Shown piece by piece: positions 15,401 through 25,097 of a stretch of DNA of 36,349 bases (positions within the stretch are counted from its first letter, which is position 1; every line of letters begins with the position of its first letter). Below the pieces are notes generated by a model. It ran no database searches and was not told where the DNA came from. It worked only from the letters and a program-made list of their open reading frames with translations. Source of the stretch: a bacterium. GTDB lineage: Bacteria; SZUA-182; DTGQ01. The stretch spans positions 1 to 36,349 of the forward strand of contig JAILZY010000030.1 of NCBI GenBank assembly GCA_023512255.1. Reading direction: 5' to 3'. The position numbers were made by a program, and so were the translations under genes.

Positions 15401-17461
15401 ATGAGTCAAAAGAGGCGACCTGTTTTTTCCCTCTTAATCTTTATACTTATGGTTAGCTTTATTAGTTTTGCTTATATCACTTTGGCCTGGGTAGCGGTGG
15501 CTGGTGCGCAGGCTTCTATCCCCAAGGAGGCCAAAGAGCATAATCAGAAAGGGAATGAGTATTGTGAGAAGGGAGAGTTTGCAAAAGGAGTAGCTGAATA
15601 TGAGAAAGCTGTCAGTCTGGCCCCAAACTTTACCGATGCCTTATATAATGCCGGGCTAACCTATTATATGGACCTGAAGGATTATGCCAAGGCGATCTTC
15701 TACTTTAGGCGGTTTCTTCAAGTCGAGCCTGACTCTGCCGATGCCAAGCAGGTAAAAAAATGGCTGGCTGAGGCTGGCCAAAAATTAGCTGCGGCCAAAA
15801 GTTCTTCTCCCAAAGCCGCCACTCAGCAAGAGCAAAAAACTCAATTAGCCCAAGCCAAAAGCACATCTTCGCCATCAATTCAGGGGGCTGAGCAAAAGAG
15901 CGTCCTAGCAACATCGCCTTCTACAGCAGCCGCCCTGCCGCGACCTGAAGCATCACCCACCCCCGGTGGGGCTGATCAGACAGCCCAGGGGCCAGAATCC
16001 AAAGAGGGTAGCGCTCAGGCCACAGCTCAGGCCACTTTACAGCCCACTTTAGAAGAAACTGCTCAGCCAGCGGCTCGGGCTGGGGAAACACAACCAGCTC
16101 AACAAGCCCCAATTTCTACTCCCCTTGAGGTTTCTGCTCAAGGGGCAGGGCAAGGACAAGGGCCAGAGCTGAAAGTTGAGCCGCAGCCCACTCCTTCTGA
16201 GCAGCAGGCAGCAGCTTCTCCTGAATTGAAAGCCCCTGAAATGAAAGAACAACAGCAGACCGCCGTTGCTCGCTCGCCACAGGAAGAGGCAAGGCTATAT
16301 AAGGAGCAGGGAAATGAATACAACAGCCAGGGCAAGCCTGAAGAGGCAGTCGCCGCCTATCTGAAAGCCCTAGAAATTTATCCTCAATATACGGATGCTT
16401 TATATAATATTGCCAAGACCTACGACTTTAGTCTGAAGGATTATGCCAAGGCGATTTATTATTATCAGCAGTTTTTGCAGTACGAGACACCGAACAGTCG
16501 GGATGCGGCTCAGGTAAAAATATGGTTGAGGAGAGCAGAGGAAGCTTATCAGGCCCAGAGCAAGCAGCAGAACAGGCTGGCCGCAGAATTGCAACCGGAG
16601 GGTGGACAGACAGCGACCTCAGCCCAGCCCAAATCCGCAGCGCCAGCTTTGGCAGCCACTAAGTCTTCCAGGGTAAGGGCCTTGGCTAGAGGAAAGAAGC
16701 AGAGAGATTTCTACTTCAAGGAATTTCTCTCATCCCCTTCTCCATCCTCATCGTCGGCCAAGGAAAATGAAAAGGATACGGCCGAGACCGATAGCCTCAA
16801 GAAGGCGAAGGCGGCTGAAATTCAGAAAGCAGAGCTTCAGTCGGCTATTATTTCTCAATCTCCCGAAACTTCTCAATCTCCCGAAATCGCTGCTCAGCCC
16901 TCTGATTCGGCAGCCGCTAAGATACCCTCTGCCTCACCGTCGGCCCCGGTTATGCAGCCCTCTGAGCAGAACCTGGCTACCCCTATCCCACAGGTCGGAG
17001 TGCAGGTAGGGGGGCAGTCTGGGCCATCTCCTGTGAATTTGGCCCAGTCATCTGCTGGCCGGGAAATACTTATTGAAACGGTCATTCCTAGAGATTTTCA
17101 GGCTCCTGACCTGATCCCTCTGGTTATGGATCAAATGCAGAAGGAGATCACTGAAATTCTTGCTCAGGCCGGAACGGAATCTCCTGAAAAACTGGCCCAG
17201 TTATATTTATCCAAGGTCCAGAGCGATATTTTGCCCTCCGGTGAAAGGGTCTCTTATCTCCGATTAGGAAGTAAGGAACTTGCTGATCTGCCCTATATTC
17301 GGATCTTGACTGAGGAAGAAAAACAGGAGATGGAGAAGGAAAAATGGGAGTTGATCAGAACCAGAAAATCACCAGCCAGATTGAAAGAGGTGCTGACTGT
17401 TTTGCGTGATGGATACAGGGTTATTCCCCACAACACATCGAAGGAGGAGTCTGGGAAGTGA
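15401..17461 (+). CDS. Secreted TPR protein with duplicated repeat module
   Basis: A 686-residue protein of unknown function. An N-terminal signal or anchor (RRPVFSLLIF... to GAQA, about residue 38) suggests periplasmic or membrane location. A TPR module follows (about residues 45-125). After a Gln/Pro/Ala/Ser-rich linker a second copy appears (about 300-385), sharing FTDALYN/YTDALYN and LKDYAKAI. Another low-complexity linker leads to a C-terminal domain with EILIETVIPRDF and a charged end. The two modules share a stretch of about 23 identical bases (near 15676 and 16435). ATG 15401 has GGAGG at 15388-15392; the in-frame ATG at 15386 overlaps that site. Its stop overlaps the next gene's start. 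Confidence 0.8.
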   Translation: MSQKRRPVFSLLIFILMVSFISFAYITLAWVAVAGAQASIPKEAKEHNQKGNEYCEKGEFAKGVAEYEKAVSLAPNFTDALYNAGLTYYMDLKDYAKAIFYFRRFLQVEPDSADAKQVKKWLAEAGQKLAAAKSSSPKAATQQEQKTQLAQAKSTSSPSIQGAEQKSVLATSPSTAAALPRPEASPTPGGADQTAQGPESKEGSAQATAQATLQPTLEETAQPAARAGETQPAQQAPISTPLEVSAQGAGQGQGPELKVEPQPTPSEQQAAASPELKAPEMKEQQQTAVARSPQEEARLYKEQGNEYNSQGKPEEAVAAYLKALEIYPQYTDALYNIAKTYDFSLKDYAKAIYYYQQFLQYETPNSRDAAQVKIWLRRAEEAYQAQSKQQNRLAAELQPEGGQTATSAQPKSAAPALAATKSSRVRALARGKKQRDFYFKEFLSSPSPSSSSAKENEKDTAETDSLKKAKAAEIQKAELQSAIISQSPETSQSPEIAAQPSDSAAAKIPSASPSAPVMQPSEQNLATPIPQVGVQVGGQSGPSPVNLAQSSAGREILIETVIPRDFQAPDLIPLVMDQMQKEITEILAQAGTESPEKLAQLYLSKVQSDILPSGERVSYLRLGSKELADLPYIRILTEEEKQEMEKEKWELIRTRKSPARLKEVLTVLRDGYRVIPHNTSKEESGK

Positions 17462-17712
17462 GCTACCGGTATGAAGAAGAGATAAAAGCCTCTTTGCGAG
17501 AGACAAATAGAGAATTTAGACGGCTAGAAAGCCTTCATAAGCAGTATGAGCAGGAGTTGGAATCTTTAGCCAGAAGCCGCTACCTGAGTCAAGATCAGGA
17601 AGTAAAGAAAACGGAATTGAAGAAATTAAAGCTTCAGGTTAAAGATCGCATGGCTCAGATTATCCGTCAATACAGCAGCAGCAAGCAGTCAGATTCAGTG
17701 ATTAGTGAATAA
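17458..17712 (+). CDS. Small DUF465/YdcH-like coiled-coil protein
   Basis: An 84-residue, highly charged helical protein. The arrangement EFRRLESLHKQYEQELESL followed by LKKLKLQVKDRMAQII resembles the DUF465 (YdcH) family, whose role is not known to me. The GTG start at 17458 overlaps the TGA of the TPR gene by four bases, with AAGGAGG upstream, so translational coupling is likely. It ends the two-gene unit, and a family B repeat follows. The DUF465 name rests on the pattern alone. Confidence 0.68.
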   Translation: MSYRYEEEIKASLRETNREFRRLESLHKQYEQELESLARSRYLSQDQEVKKTELKKLKLQVKDRMAQIIRQYSSSKQSDSVISE

Positions 17713-17728
17713 TTGACCAATAATTTAC

Positions 17729-17846
17729 TATACTTTTGCATTTTTCTCCAAACCCTCGATTCGACCATATTTGATTCGACCAGATTTGATATGAAAGATA
17801 ACTTTCAAGAAGTTCAAGGCAGGGAGAGATTTTGCGAAAAAGTATA
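17729..17846. repeat. Interspersed repeat family B, copy 2
   Basis: About 118 bases, bounded by TATACTTTTGCATTTTTCTCC on the left and TTTTGCGAAAAAGTATA on the right. The outer TATACTTTT and AAAAGTATA are inverted repeats, apart from a small internal offset. The core AAAGATAACTTTCAAGAA is shared with 23538-23656. It occupies almost all of the gap before ilvD, so the ilvD promoter or leader may be supplied by the repeat. Confidence 0.62.
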
Positions 17847-17871
17847 ATTTATAAAAAATTTGAGGGTAAAG

Positions 17872-19527
17872 ATGAAGAGTGAAACCATTATCAAAGGATT
17901 AGAGAGAGCACCACATAGGGCCTTGTTGTACGGAACCGGATTCCCCAAGAGTGCACTTGATATGCCGAAGGTAGGAATTGCCTCATCCTTTACGGACCTG
18001 ATTCCGGGTCATGTGGGCATGAGAGAGCTAGAGAGATGGATTGAGAAGGGGATTCACACCGGCGGAGGGTATGCATTTTTGTTTGGTATTCCCGGCATCT
18101 GCGATGGAATCGCTATGGGGCATGAGGGGATGAAATACTCTCTGCCTTCGCGGGAGTTAATCGCTGATATGGTTGAAACTATTGCTTCGGCGCATTGTCT
18201 GGATGGATTGATCCTTCTGACTAACTGTGATAAAATCACTCCTGGCATGTTAATGGCTGCGGCCAGACTTGATATTCCAGCCATTGTGGTTACAGCCGGG
18301 CCGATGCTTTCTGGGCGCTACAGGAAGAGAAGACTCTCTTTGGTGCGCGATACCTTTGAGGCTGTGGGCAAGTGCCAGCAGGGGTTAATTAGTGAGGAGG
18401 AAGTTGCTGCGCTTGAGATAGAGGCTTGTCCTGGGGCAGGCTCCTGCCAAGGGATGTATACGGCTAATACTATGGCCTGCATAACCGAGGCTCTTGGGAT
18501 GTCGCTGCCAGGATGTGCGACTGCTTTGGCTGTTTCGGCCAAGAAGAAAAGACTGGCCTTTGAAAGCGGCCGTCGGGTGGTTTCCTTGATCAGAGAAGGA
18601 ATTACCCCGCGGCAGATCATGACTAGGGCGGCATTTGAGAATGCTATTCGGGTTGATCTGGCTCTTGGCGGATCGACCAACACGGTTTTGCATATTCCGG
18701 CCATTGCTGCGGATGCGGAAGTTGATACTCCTCTTGAGCTCTTTGATCAGTTGAGTAAGGATACGCCTCACATTGCTAGTCTTCGACCTGCTGGTGAGCA
18801 TTTTATGGAGGACCTTGAGTACGCGGGTGGTATTCCGGCGATCTTGAAGAGACTTTCCACCAAGCTCAAAGACAATCCGACGGTTTGCGGCCAATCCATA
18901 CTTCAGATTTCTGAGCAGGCTGAAATCTTCGATGAGGAGGTAATTCACTCTCTGGACAATCCTTATCATGCTGAAGGAGGAATAGCAGTTTTGCGGGGCA
19001 ATTTGGCCCCTGATGGAGCGATTGTCAAGCAGTCGGCAGTCAGTGAAAAAGCTATGCGCTTTAGCGGGCAGGCTCGGGTTTTTGATTCTGAAGAGAGGGC
19101 CATGCAAGCTATTATGAATAGAGAAATCTCTGAGGGCAGTGTGGTTGTTATCCGATATGAAGGGCCAAAGGGAGGTCCCGGGATGCGCGAGATGCTCTCT
19201 CCTACGGCTGCCCTGGTTGGCATGGGGCTAGCTGAATCAGTGGCTTTGATCACCGATGGCCGTTTCTCGGGTGGAACGCGGGGGCCCTGCATCGGCCATG
19301 TTTCGCCAGAGGCTATGGAGGGTGGGCCGATTGCTCTGGTTCAGGATGGTGATCGGATCACGATTGACATTCCGGCCAGGCGGCTGATTTGGGAAGTGGA
19401 TGATGAGACCGCAGCCTTGCGGCGCAGGCAATGGAGCGCTCCGGCAGGTCGCATCCAGAAGGGCTATTTGAAGCGCTATGCGCACCTGGTAACCTCAGCC
19501 AATACGGGGGCTGTTCTGAGAACATAG
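17872..19527 (+). CDS. ilvD: Dihydroxy-acid dehydratase
   Basis: It converts 2,3-dihydroxy-isovalerate and 2,3-dihydroxy-3-methylvalerate to the corresponding 2-keto acids, the third shared step of valine and isoleucine synthesis. The Fe-S and metal site residues are visible in [10 protein letters not shown] (near residue 118) and [18 protein letters not shown] (near 186). GGSTNT and [11 protein letters not shown] (near 461) are also present. At 551 residues it is full length. I chose ATG 17872 with GAGG six bases before it; an upstream TTG at 17860 in the same frame has no ribosome site. It is the first gene of the ilv run. Confidence 0.97.
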   Translation: MKSETIIKGLERAPHRALLYGTGFPKSALDMPKVGIASSFTDLIPGHVGMRELERWIEKGIHTGGGYAFLFGIPGICDGIAMGHEGMKYSLPSRELIADMVETIASAHCLDGLILLTNCDKITPGMLMAAARLDIPAIVVTAGPMLSGRYRKRRLSLVRDTFEAVGKCQQGLISEEEVAALEIEACPGAGSCQGMYTANTMACITEALGMSLPGCATALAVSAKKKRLAFESGRRVVSLIREGITPRQIMTRAAFENAIRVDLALGGSTNTVLHIPAIAADAEVDTPLELFDQLSKDTPHIASLRPAGEHFMEDLEYAGGIPAILKRLSTKLKDNPTVCGQSILQISEQAEIFDEEVIHSLDNPYHAEGGIAVLRGNLAPDGAIVKQSAVSEKAMRFSGQARVFDSEERAMQAIMNREISEGSVVVIRYEGPKGGPGMREMLSPTAALVGMGLAESVALITDGRFSGGTRGPCIGHVSPEAMEGGPIALVQDGDRITIDIPARRLIWEVDDETAALRRRQWSAPAGRIQKGYLKRYAHLVTSANTGAVLRT

Positions 19528-19651
19528 GCAAGATTTTGATAGCCTAGGCAAGTGAGGAAAATATATTTTATTTAAAATTTTATTTAAAATCCGCCTTTAT
19601 TTTTTCCCACCCTATGAGAACTCATGTATCACAAAATGAGGGGAGCGACCT

Positions 19652-21319
19652 TTGAAAATCAGCGGATCAGAGATATTTATTCGCAGTCTGAAAGAGGAAA
19701 AGGTAAGCCATATTTTTGGCTTTCCCGGTGCAACGATTCTGGGTATTTATAACCAGCTTCTGGACTCAGACATTCAGCATATTCTGGTTCGGCACGAGCA
19801 GGGAGCGATTCATGCCGCTGATGGCTATGCCCGTGCCTCTGGAAAGCCTGGCGTATGTTTGGTTACCTCAGGTCCAGGAGCCACTAACACCGTAACCGGT
19901 GTGGCCACTGCCTTTATGGATTCCATTCCGGTCGTGATCTTTACTGGCCAGGTACCCACCAGTATGATTGGCAACGATGCTTTTCAGGAGGTGGATATCG
20001 TTGGTATAACCCGCTCGATCACCAAGCATAATTACCTGGTCAGTCAGGTCAAGGATCTAGCCAGGATTATCAAGGAGGCCTTCCATATTGCCACTACTGG
20101 AAGGCCTGGGCCGGTGCTGGTGGATCTGCCCCGCGATGTGCTCATGGATGAGGCCGAGTTCCACTATCCTGCCGAGGTTTCGATTCGTGGCTACAAGCCA
20201 AATTATATCGGACATCCCAAACAGATCGAAGCGGCCCTTAAGTTAATCGCCAAAGCCAAGCGTCCCGTGATTTACTCTGGCGGAGGAGTTATCCGCTCAG
20301 GGGCCAGGCAGGAGCTGCTCGAGCTGGTTAATAAAACCAATATTCCAACCACCAGCACCCTTATGGGTCTTGGCGGCATCCCTGGCGATCATCCCCGGTT
20401 TTTGGGAATGCTCGGCATGCATGGGACTAAATACGCCAATCTGGCCGTTACCGAGTGCGACCTTCTGATTGCCATCGGCGCCAGATTCGATGATCGGGCC
20501 ACGGGAAAGCTTGAAAAGTTTGCCCCAAAGGCTAAGTATATTCACATTGATATTGATCCTGCCACCATTAGTAAAAATGTTCGGGTTCATATCCCGATTG
20601 TCGGTGATGCCAAGCTGATTCTGCGGGAAATTAACAAGGCTGTGGTGCCGGGTGATTATTCGGCCTGGATTGAGCGGATCGAAGAGTGGAAAAGAGAATT
20701 TCCGCTTTCCTATCAACAGGATGATGAGATTATTAAGCCTCAGTATGTGATTGAGCAGATTTATGATCTGGTCAAGGACAGGGCCATCATTGCCACTGAT
20801 GTAGGGCAGCATCAGATGTGGGTGGCTCATTACTATAAATTCAATGATCGCAGGATGCTGCTAACCTCAGGAGGGCTTGGAACCATGGGCTATGGACTTC
20901 CGGCAGCTATTGGGGCTCAGGTTGCCTGCCCAGACAAGCTGGTGTTTGATATTGCTGGAGATGGCAGTTTTCAGATGGTCCTTCAGGAGTTGGCTACAGC
21001 GGTGCAGTATAATCTGCCGGTCAAGGTAGCGATCATTAATAATCAGTGTCTGGGTATGGTCCGGCAGTGGCAGGAGTTGTTCATGAACAAGCGCTACTCA
21101 GGGGTATGCTTAAAGTGTGCGCCGGATTTTGTCAAATTGGCTGAAAGCTATGGAGCTGTAGGCTTGCGGGCTAGCAAGCCAGCTGAGGTGCGTCCAGTGC
21201 TCAATGAGGCTATTTCGGTTAATAAGCCAGTGGTCATTGATTTTCGGGTAGCTTGTGAGGAAAATGTTTTTCCTATGGTCCCGGCAGGCGCTGGAATTGA
21301 GGAAATGTTATTATCATAA
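19652..21319 (+). CDS. ilvB: Acetolactate synthase large subunit, copy 1
   Basis: A thiamine-diphosphate enzyme that condenses pyruvate with a second pyruvate or 2-ketobutyrate, the first shared step of branched-chain synthesis. The catalytic Glu49 lies in [14 protein letters not shown]. The ThDP/Mg motif GDGSFQM...INNQ is at about residues 436-462, and the QWQELF segment with the conserved Trp is present. At 555 residues it is full length. The start is a TTG at 19652 with GGGGAG upstream and the usual N-terminus [16 protein letters not shown] close homologue, copy 2, lies 25 bases downstream. Whether the two copies differ in substrate preference cannot be read here. Confidence 0.96.
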   Translation: MKISGSEIFIRSLKEEKVSHIFGFPGATILGIYNQLLDSDIQHILVRHEQGAIHAADGYARASGKPGVCLVTSGPGATNTVTGVATAFMDSIPVVIFTGQVPTSMIGNDAFQEVDIVGITRSITKHNYLVSQVKDLARIIKEAFHIATTGRPGPVLVDLPRDVLMDEAEFHYPAEVSIRGYKPNYIGHPKQIEAALKLIAKAKRPVIYSGGGVIRSGARQELLELVNKTNIPTTSTLMGLGGIPGDHPRFLGMLGMHGTKYANLAVTECDLLIAIGARFDDRATGKLEKFAPKAKYIHIDIDPATISKNVRVHIPIVGDAKLILREINKAVVPGDYSAWIERIEEWKREFPLSYQQDDEIIKPQYVIEQIYDLVKDRAIIATDVGQHQMWVAHYYKFNDRRMLLTSGGLGTMGYGLPAAIGAQVACPDKLVFDIAGDGSFQMVLQELATAVQYNLPVKVAIINNQCLGMVRQWQELFMNKRYSGVCLKCAPDFVKLAESYGAVGLRASKPAEVRPVLNEAISVNKPVVIDFRVACEENVFPMVPAGAGIEEMLLS

Positions 21320-21344
21320 GGTATCATAAGGTGAGGTTTTCCCT

Positions 21345-23039
21345 TTGAAAAAAACAGGTGCCAAAATATTTGTCGAAACTTTGCTTGAGCATGGTGTGAA
21401 TACTATTTTTGGTTATCCAGGTGGAGTGCTGCTGCCGATTTACGATGAACTCTATCATGCTCCGATCCGCCATATTCTAACCCGACACGAGCAGGGAGCT
21501 ATCCATGCTGCGGATGGCTATGCTAGGGTGAGCGGTAAAGTAGGGGTCTGCATGGCTACCTCTGGTCCCGGTGCCACTAACCTGGTTACTGGTCTGGCTA
21601 CAGCCTTTATGGATTCCGTCCCTGTGGTGGCTTTTACCGGCCAGGTTTCAACCCACCTTTTGGGCAATGATAGCTTCCAGGAGGCGGATATCTACGGCAT
21701 CAGCATCCCGATAACCAAGTATAACTACCTGGTCAAGGATACGGCCAGATTGAAAGAGGTCATGTATGAGGCCTTTTATCTGGCCACAAGTGGACGGCCC
21801 GGTCCAGTGTTGATTGATCTTCCCAAGGATGTCCAGACCACTCAGATTGACGAGCCAAAGCTCCCTGAGCTAACCCTGCCGCTCAAGGGACCGCACTATA
21901 CTCCTGAAGAAAGAAAAAGGCAGCTTGAGCTGATTCTTTCCCTAATCAGCAAGGCCGAGCGCCCGGTAATTTATGCCGGTGGTGGGGTAATAAAGTCTGA
22001 AGGAGCAGAGAAGGCTTTGCGGCATTTGGCTGAGAAGGCTAAGATTCCGGTAACTACCACCCTGATGGGCAAGGGAGCTTTTCCAGAAACGCACCCTTTG
22101 AGCCTGGGGATGCTCGGCATGCACGGAACCCGGTATGCTAACTATGCAGTGGCCAAGTGCGATCTTCTGATTGCTGTCGGTGCTCGGTTTGATGACCGGG
22201 TAACTGGAGAGCCATCCACCTTTGCCCGAGAGGCAAAAATAGTTCATCTAGATATCGATCCCGCTGAGGTTGGTAAGATCATCCAGGTTGATGCCTATCT
22301 CATTGGTCAGGCTAAAGACCTCCTGCAGGAGCTGGCCGAGGGGATTGAGCCCCAAGGGTTAGCATCTCATGAAGAGTGGCTTTTGCAGATTGACCAGTGG
22401 AAGAGGGATTTCCCTTTGAGCTATCCGAAGAAGGAGGGTGTGATTAGCCCCCAGTATGTGGTTGAGCAGATTTACGAGAAGACCCAAGGTGAGGCAATCA
22501 TTACCACTGAGGTGGGGCAAAATCAGATGTGGGCAGCTCAGTATTACAAGTGTAGTCGGCCAAGGAGCTTTATCAGCTCAGGAGGTCTTGGGACTATGGG
22601 CTATGGATTTCCGGCAGCCATCGGGGCCAAGATCGCCTGCCCGGACCGGATCGTGTTTGATATTGCCGGAGATGGCAGCTTTCAGATGAATATTCAGGAG
22701 CTGGCTACAGCCGTCTACAATAAAGTCAATGTCAAGGTAGCTATTTTGAATAATGGTTTTTTGGGCATGGTCCGTCAGTGGCAGGAACTTTTCTATGGCC
22801 GTAGGTATTCTCAGACTAGACTCAGTGGAAACCCTGATTTTGTTAAGATTGCCGAAGGATATGGCGCGCTCGGTCTGCGGGTGGAAACTCCTGAGGAGGT
22901 GCCTTTGGCCATTGAGCGGGCTATAGCTGAGGATCGGCCAGTAGTGATTGATTTTCATGTTGATCCTGAGGAGAATGTCTACCCGATGGTTCCGCCCGGT
23001 GGAGCCATTAATGATATGCTGGATAGGAAAGAAAAGTAG
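21345..23039 (+). CDS. ilvB: Acetolactate synthase large subunit, copy 2
   Basis: Second full-length large subunit, 564 residues, with the same Glu49 ([14 protein letters not shown]), ThDP motif GDGSFQM...LNNG (about residues 441-467) and QWQELF segment. It differs from copy 1 at many positions, so the duplication is old or one copy was acquired. For example it has FGYPGGVLLPIYDEL, the more common form, where copy 1 has [15 protein letters not shown]. The start is a TTG at 21345. The stop TAG (23037-23039) touches the ATG of the first small subunit with no gap, so that subunit is likely its direct partner. Confidence 0.96.
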   Translation: MKKTGAKIFVETLLEHGVNTIFGYPGGVLLPIYDELYHAPIRHILTRHEQGAIHAADGYARVSGKVGVCMATSGPGATNLVTGLATAFMDSVPVVAFTGQVSTHLLGNDSFQEADIYGISIPITKYNYLVKDTARLKEVMYEAFYLATSGRPGPVLIDLPKDVQTTQIDEPKLPELTLPLKGPHYTPEERKRQLELILSLISKAERPVIYAGGGVIKSEGAEKALRHLAEKAKIPVTTTLMGKGAFPETHPLSLGMLGMHGTRYANYAVAKCDLLIAVGARFDDRVTGEPSTFAREAKIVHLDIDPAEVGKIIQVDAYLIGQAKDLLQELAEGIEPQGLASHEEWLLQIDQWKRDFPLSYPKKEGVISPQYVVEQIYEKTQGEAIITTEVGQNQMWAAQYYKCSRPRSFISSGGLGTMGYGFPAAIGAKIACPDRIVFDIAGDGSFQMNIQELATAVYNKVNVKVAILNNGFLGMVRQWQELFYGRRYSQTRLSGNPDFVKIAEGYGALGLRVETPEEVPLAIERAIAEDRPVVIDFHVDPEENVYPMVPPGGAINDMLDRKEK

Positions 23040-23528
23040 ATGAGACATATTATCTCGGTCTTAGTAAGGAATCATCCTGGAGTATTGTCGCATGTGGTTG
23101 GGTTGTTTACCCGTCGCTCATACAATATTGAGAGTCTAGCTGCCGGCGTAACCGAAAATCCTGAAATTACCCGAATAACCATTGTCGTTACCGGAGATGA
23201 CCGGGTGCTGGACCAGGTCATGAAGCAGGTAAATAAGCTGGTCGATGTATTGAGCGTGAGTGATCTGAAGTATGATCAGGCTATCACCAGGGAGCTTGCG
23301 ATTATCACCGTCAAGACCACACTCCAGACCAGAGGGGCAGTAATCGAGATTGCTAATGTCTTTGGGGCCAAGGTGGTTGACATGTCTGAAGACACCATTA
23401 CCCTTGAGCTTTCGGGGACAGAGCGGGTGCTTCAGAACCTGGTGCGTCTCCTGAAGCCCTTTGGTATCAGCGAAATGGCTAGAACCGGTATGATCGCTTT
23501 GGCCATGAAGAGCAGCGAAGAGCAGTAA
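23040..23528 (+). CDS. ilvN: Acetolactate synthase small (regulatory) subunit, copy 1
   Basis: The ACT-domain subunit that activates the large subunit and confers valine feedback inhibition. The 162 residues show an N-terminal ACT domain (SVLVRNHPGVLSHVVGLF, residues 6-23) and the usual C-terminal domain ending with MARTGMIALA. Asn11, Gly14 and Asn29, positions tied to valine binding in E. coli IlvH, are all kept, so inhibition by valine is predicted. Its ATG follows the ilvB copy 2 stop directly. A family B repeat separates it from small subunit copy 2. Confidence 0.95.
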   Translation: MRHIISVLVRNHPGVLSHVVGLFTRRSYNIESLAAGVTENPEITRITIVVTGDDRVLDQVMKQVNKLVDVLSVSDLKYDQAITRELAIITVKTTLQTRGAVIEIANVFGAKVVDMSEDTITLELSGTERVLQNLVRLLKPFGISEMARTGMIALAMKSSEEQ

Positions 23529-23537
23529 ATAATCAAC

Positions 23538-23656
23538 TATAATTTTGCACTTTTTCTCCAAGGCCTCGATTTTATTTGGCTCGATTTTACTTGGTTTGGT
23601 ATGAAAGATAACTTTCAAGAATTTCAAGGCAGGGGAGTTTTCTGCAAAGGTGTAGT
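23538..23656. repeat. Interspersed repeat family B, copy 3, inside the ilv operon
   Basis: It has the same plan as copy 2: TTTTGCACTTTTTCTCCAA at the left, the core AAAGATAACTTTCAAGAATT, and TCTGCAAAGGTGTAG at the right. Lying between two co-directional ilvN genes, it would be transcribed as part of the operon mRNA and could add a hairpin. Confidence 0.62.
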
Positions 23657-23698
23657 AAATAGAGTGATTAAAGTGATTAAGATTGAGGGAGAAAGCTC

Positions 23699-24247
23699 GT
23701 GCGCCATACCATATCTGTATTTGTGGAGAATAAGTTCGGGGTGCTGGCTAGAATTGCTGGTCTATTCAGTGCCAGGGGATTCAATATCGACAGCTTGTCA
23801 GTGGGCGAGACCACTGATCCGACCGTTTCAAGGATGACCATTCTCACTAGCGGCGATGATCAGATCATCGAGCAGGTGATCAAGCAATTGCGCCGACTGG
23901 TAGATGTGATTAAGGTCATTGATCTGACCCAGAGCGACTATGTGGAGAGGGAGATGGTCTTAATCAAGGTGGATGCCCCCTCGGCTCATCGGGCTGAGAT
24001 TTTGCGGATTTGCGATATCTTCCGTGGCAAGATCGTTGATGTCAATCCTAAAACTATGACCATGGAAGTTACCGGAGATGAGGGGAAAATAAATGCCCTG
24101 ATTGATCTGCTGAAGCCGATCGGCATCAAGGAAATCGCCAGAACCGGAAAGGTGGCTATGGCTAGGGGAAAACAGGATAAGAATTTGGCAGGCAAGGGCC
24201 AAGGTGGAATGCCGCTGGAGGAGGTGGTGAGTGAGGAGAAAACGTGA
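23699..24247 (+). CDS. ilvN: Acetolactate synthase small subunit, copy 2
   Basis: Second ACT-type regulatory subunit, 182 residues. It starts at GTG 23699 ([23 protein letters not shown]). It keeps Asn11, Gly14 and Asn29 of the valine site and the C-terminal [17 protein letters not shown]. Its C-terminus is extended by about 20 charged and Gly-rich residues relative to copy 1. The last 17 bases overlap the following outer-membrane protein gene if that gene starts at 24231. The four-gene order B-B-N-N suggests separate duplication of each subunit or rearrangement of two BN pairs. Confidence 0.94.
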   Translation: MRHTISVFVENKFGVLARIAGLFSARGFNIDSLSVGETTDPTVSRMTILTSGDDQIIEQVIKQLRRLVDVIKVIDLTQSDYVEREMVLIKVDAPSAHRAEILRICDIFRGKIVDVNPKTMTMEVTGDEGKINALIDLLKPIGIKEIARTGKVAMARGKQDKNLAGKGQGGMPLEEVVSEEKT

Positions 24248-25061
24248 GGTGATAATGGTGAGACGACCGACCACAGTCTTGATGTTGGCCCGAGTAGTAG
24301 TTATATGCATCGTAGCCATCATTATGGCTGGAGATTATGTCTCTGGTGAAGTTAATGTCTATCTGAAAATGGAAGATTTTACCTGGAAGGAATATGATCA
24401 GGATGGATCACGGCTTTTAAAAGAATCTGGGCCGCGTATAGGTTTGGGAATAGTGGGTAGGAATTCACCTAGATCTGGCCCTGGCCCTCATTGGATCCTG
24501 ACGGGTAAATTTGAGATCTTAGGCGGCAGTGTTGACTATGACGGCCAAACTCAAGATGGCACACCAGTAACCACCGATGTTGATTATGCTGGTATTAGGC
24601 CAGAGTTAAACTTGGGGCCAAGATTCATTTTCACCGATACTTCCTCTGTTGAGCCATTTTTTGGGTTTGGTTGGATGAATTGGGAAAGAGACATCAAAAG
24701 TAGAGGCTATGCCAAGGGATATAAGGAAGAGTGGACATCCACTTATACCCTATTGGGTCTAAAAAATGACTTTCTCCTCTTTAGCGGCCTTAGGCTATTG
24801 ACTGAATTTCAGGTCAAATTTCCCCTGGATAACAAAAACGTAGCTGACTTAGGAGGATTAGATATCCATCTTGAACCTGGTCGAAAGCCTTTTTTCTATG
24901 CTGAAGCTGGTCTTGCCTGGCCCAGGTTGAAAGCCAATATATTTTATGAAACGATGAGATTTTCAGCATCCGATGAAGTTATAGTAGATGAATACTGGGT
25001 TTTCCTTCAGCCAAAATCAGAAGCTGAGATTTTCGGGATAAGTCTTGGGGTAATATTTTAA
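24231..25061 (+). CDS. Predicted outer-membrane beta-barrel protein (unknown family)
   Basis: A protein of up to 276 residues with an N-terminal basic segment and hydrophobic signal ([19 protein letters not shown]). Amphipathic, aromatic-rich beta strands follow ([31 protein letters not shown]), and the C-terminus ISLGVIF ends in Phe. I do not recognise the family; OmpA/OprF-type small barrels are the nearest shape. Two starts are possible: GTG 24231 with GGAGGAGG before it, overlapping ilvN copy 2, or ATG 24255 with GAGG five bases upstream. It sits between ilvN and ilvC in the same direction, an unexpected place for an envelope protein. Confidence 0.68.
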   Translation: MRRKREVIMVRRPTTVLMLARVVVICIVAIIMAGDYVSGEVNVYLKMEDFTWKEYDQDGSRLLKESGPRIGLGIVGRNSPRSGPGPHWILTGKFEILGGSVDYDGQTQDGTPVTTDVDYAGIRPELNLGPRFIFTDTSSVEPFFGFGWMNWERDIKSRGYAKGYKEEWTSTYTLLGLKNDFLLFSGLRLLTEFQVKFPLDNKNVADLGGLDIHLEPGRKPFFYAEAGLAWPRLKANIFYETMRFSASDEVIVDEYWVFLQPKSEAEIFGISLGVIF

Positions 25062-25097
25062 TATCGTACTTGAAGGGTAACGTAAGGAGGTTATTGT

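Noticed and set aside
17713-17871. Leader peptide attenuator or T-box for the ilv genes
   Set aside because: No Leu/Val/Ile-rich leader peptide or T-box sequence was seen; the gap is filled by a family B repeat.
18385-19107. A 240-residue minus-strand frame inside ilvD
   Set aside because: It lies wholly within a clear ilvD gene, shows no family resemblance and has a low-quality composition.
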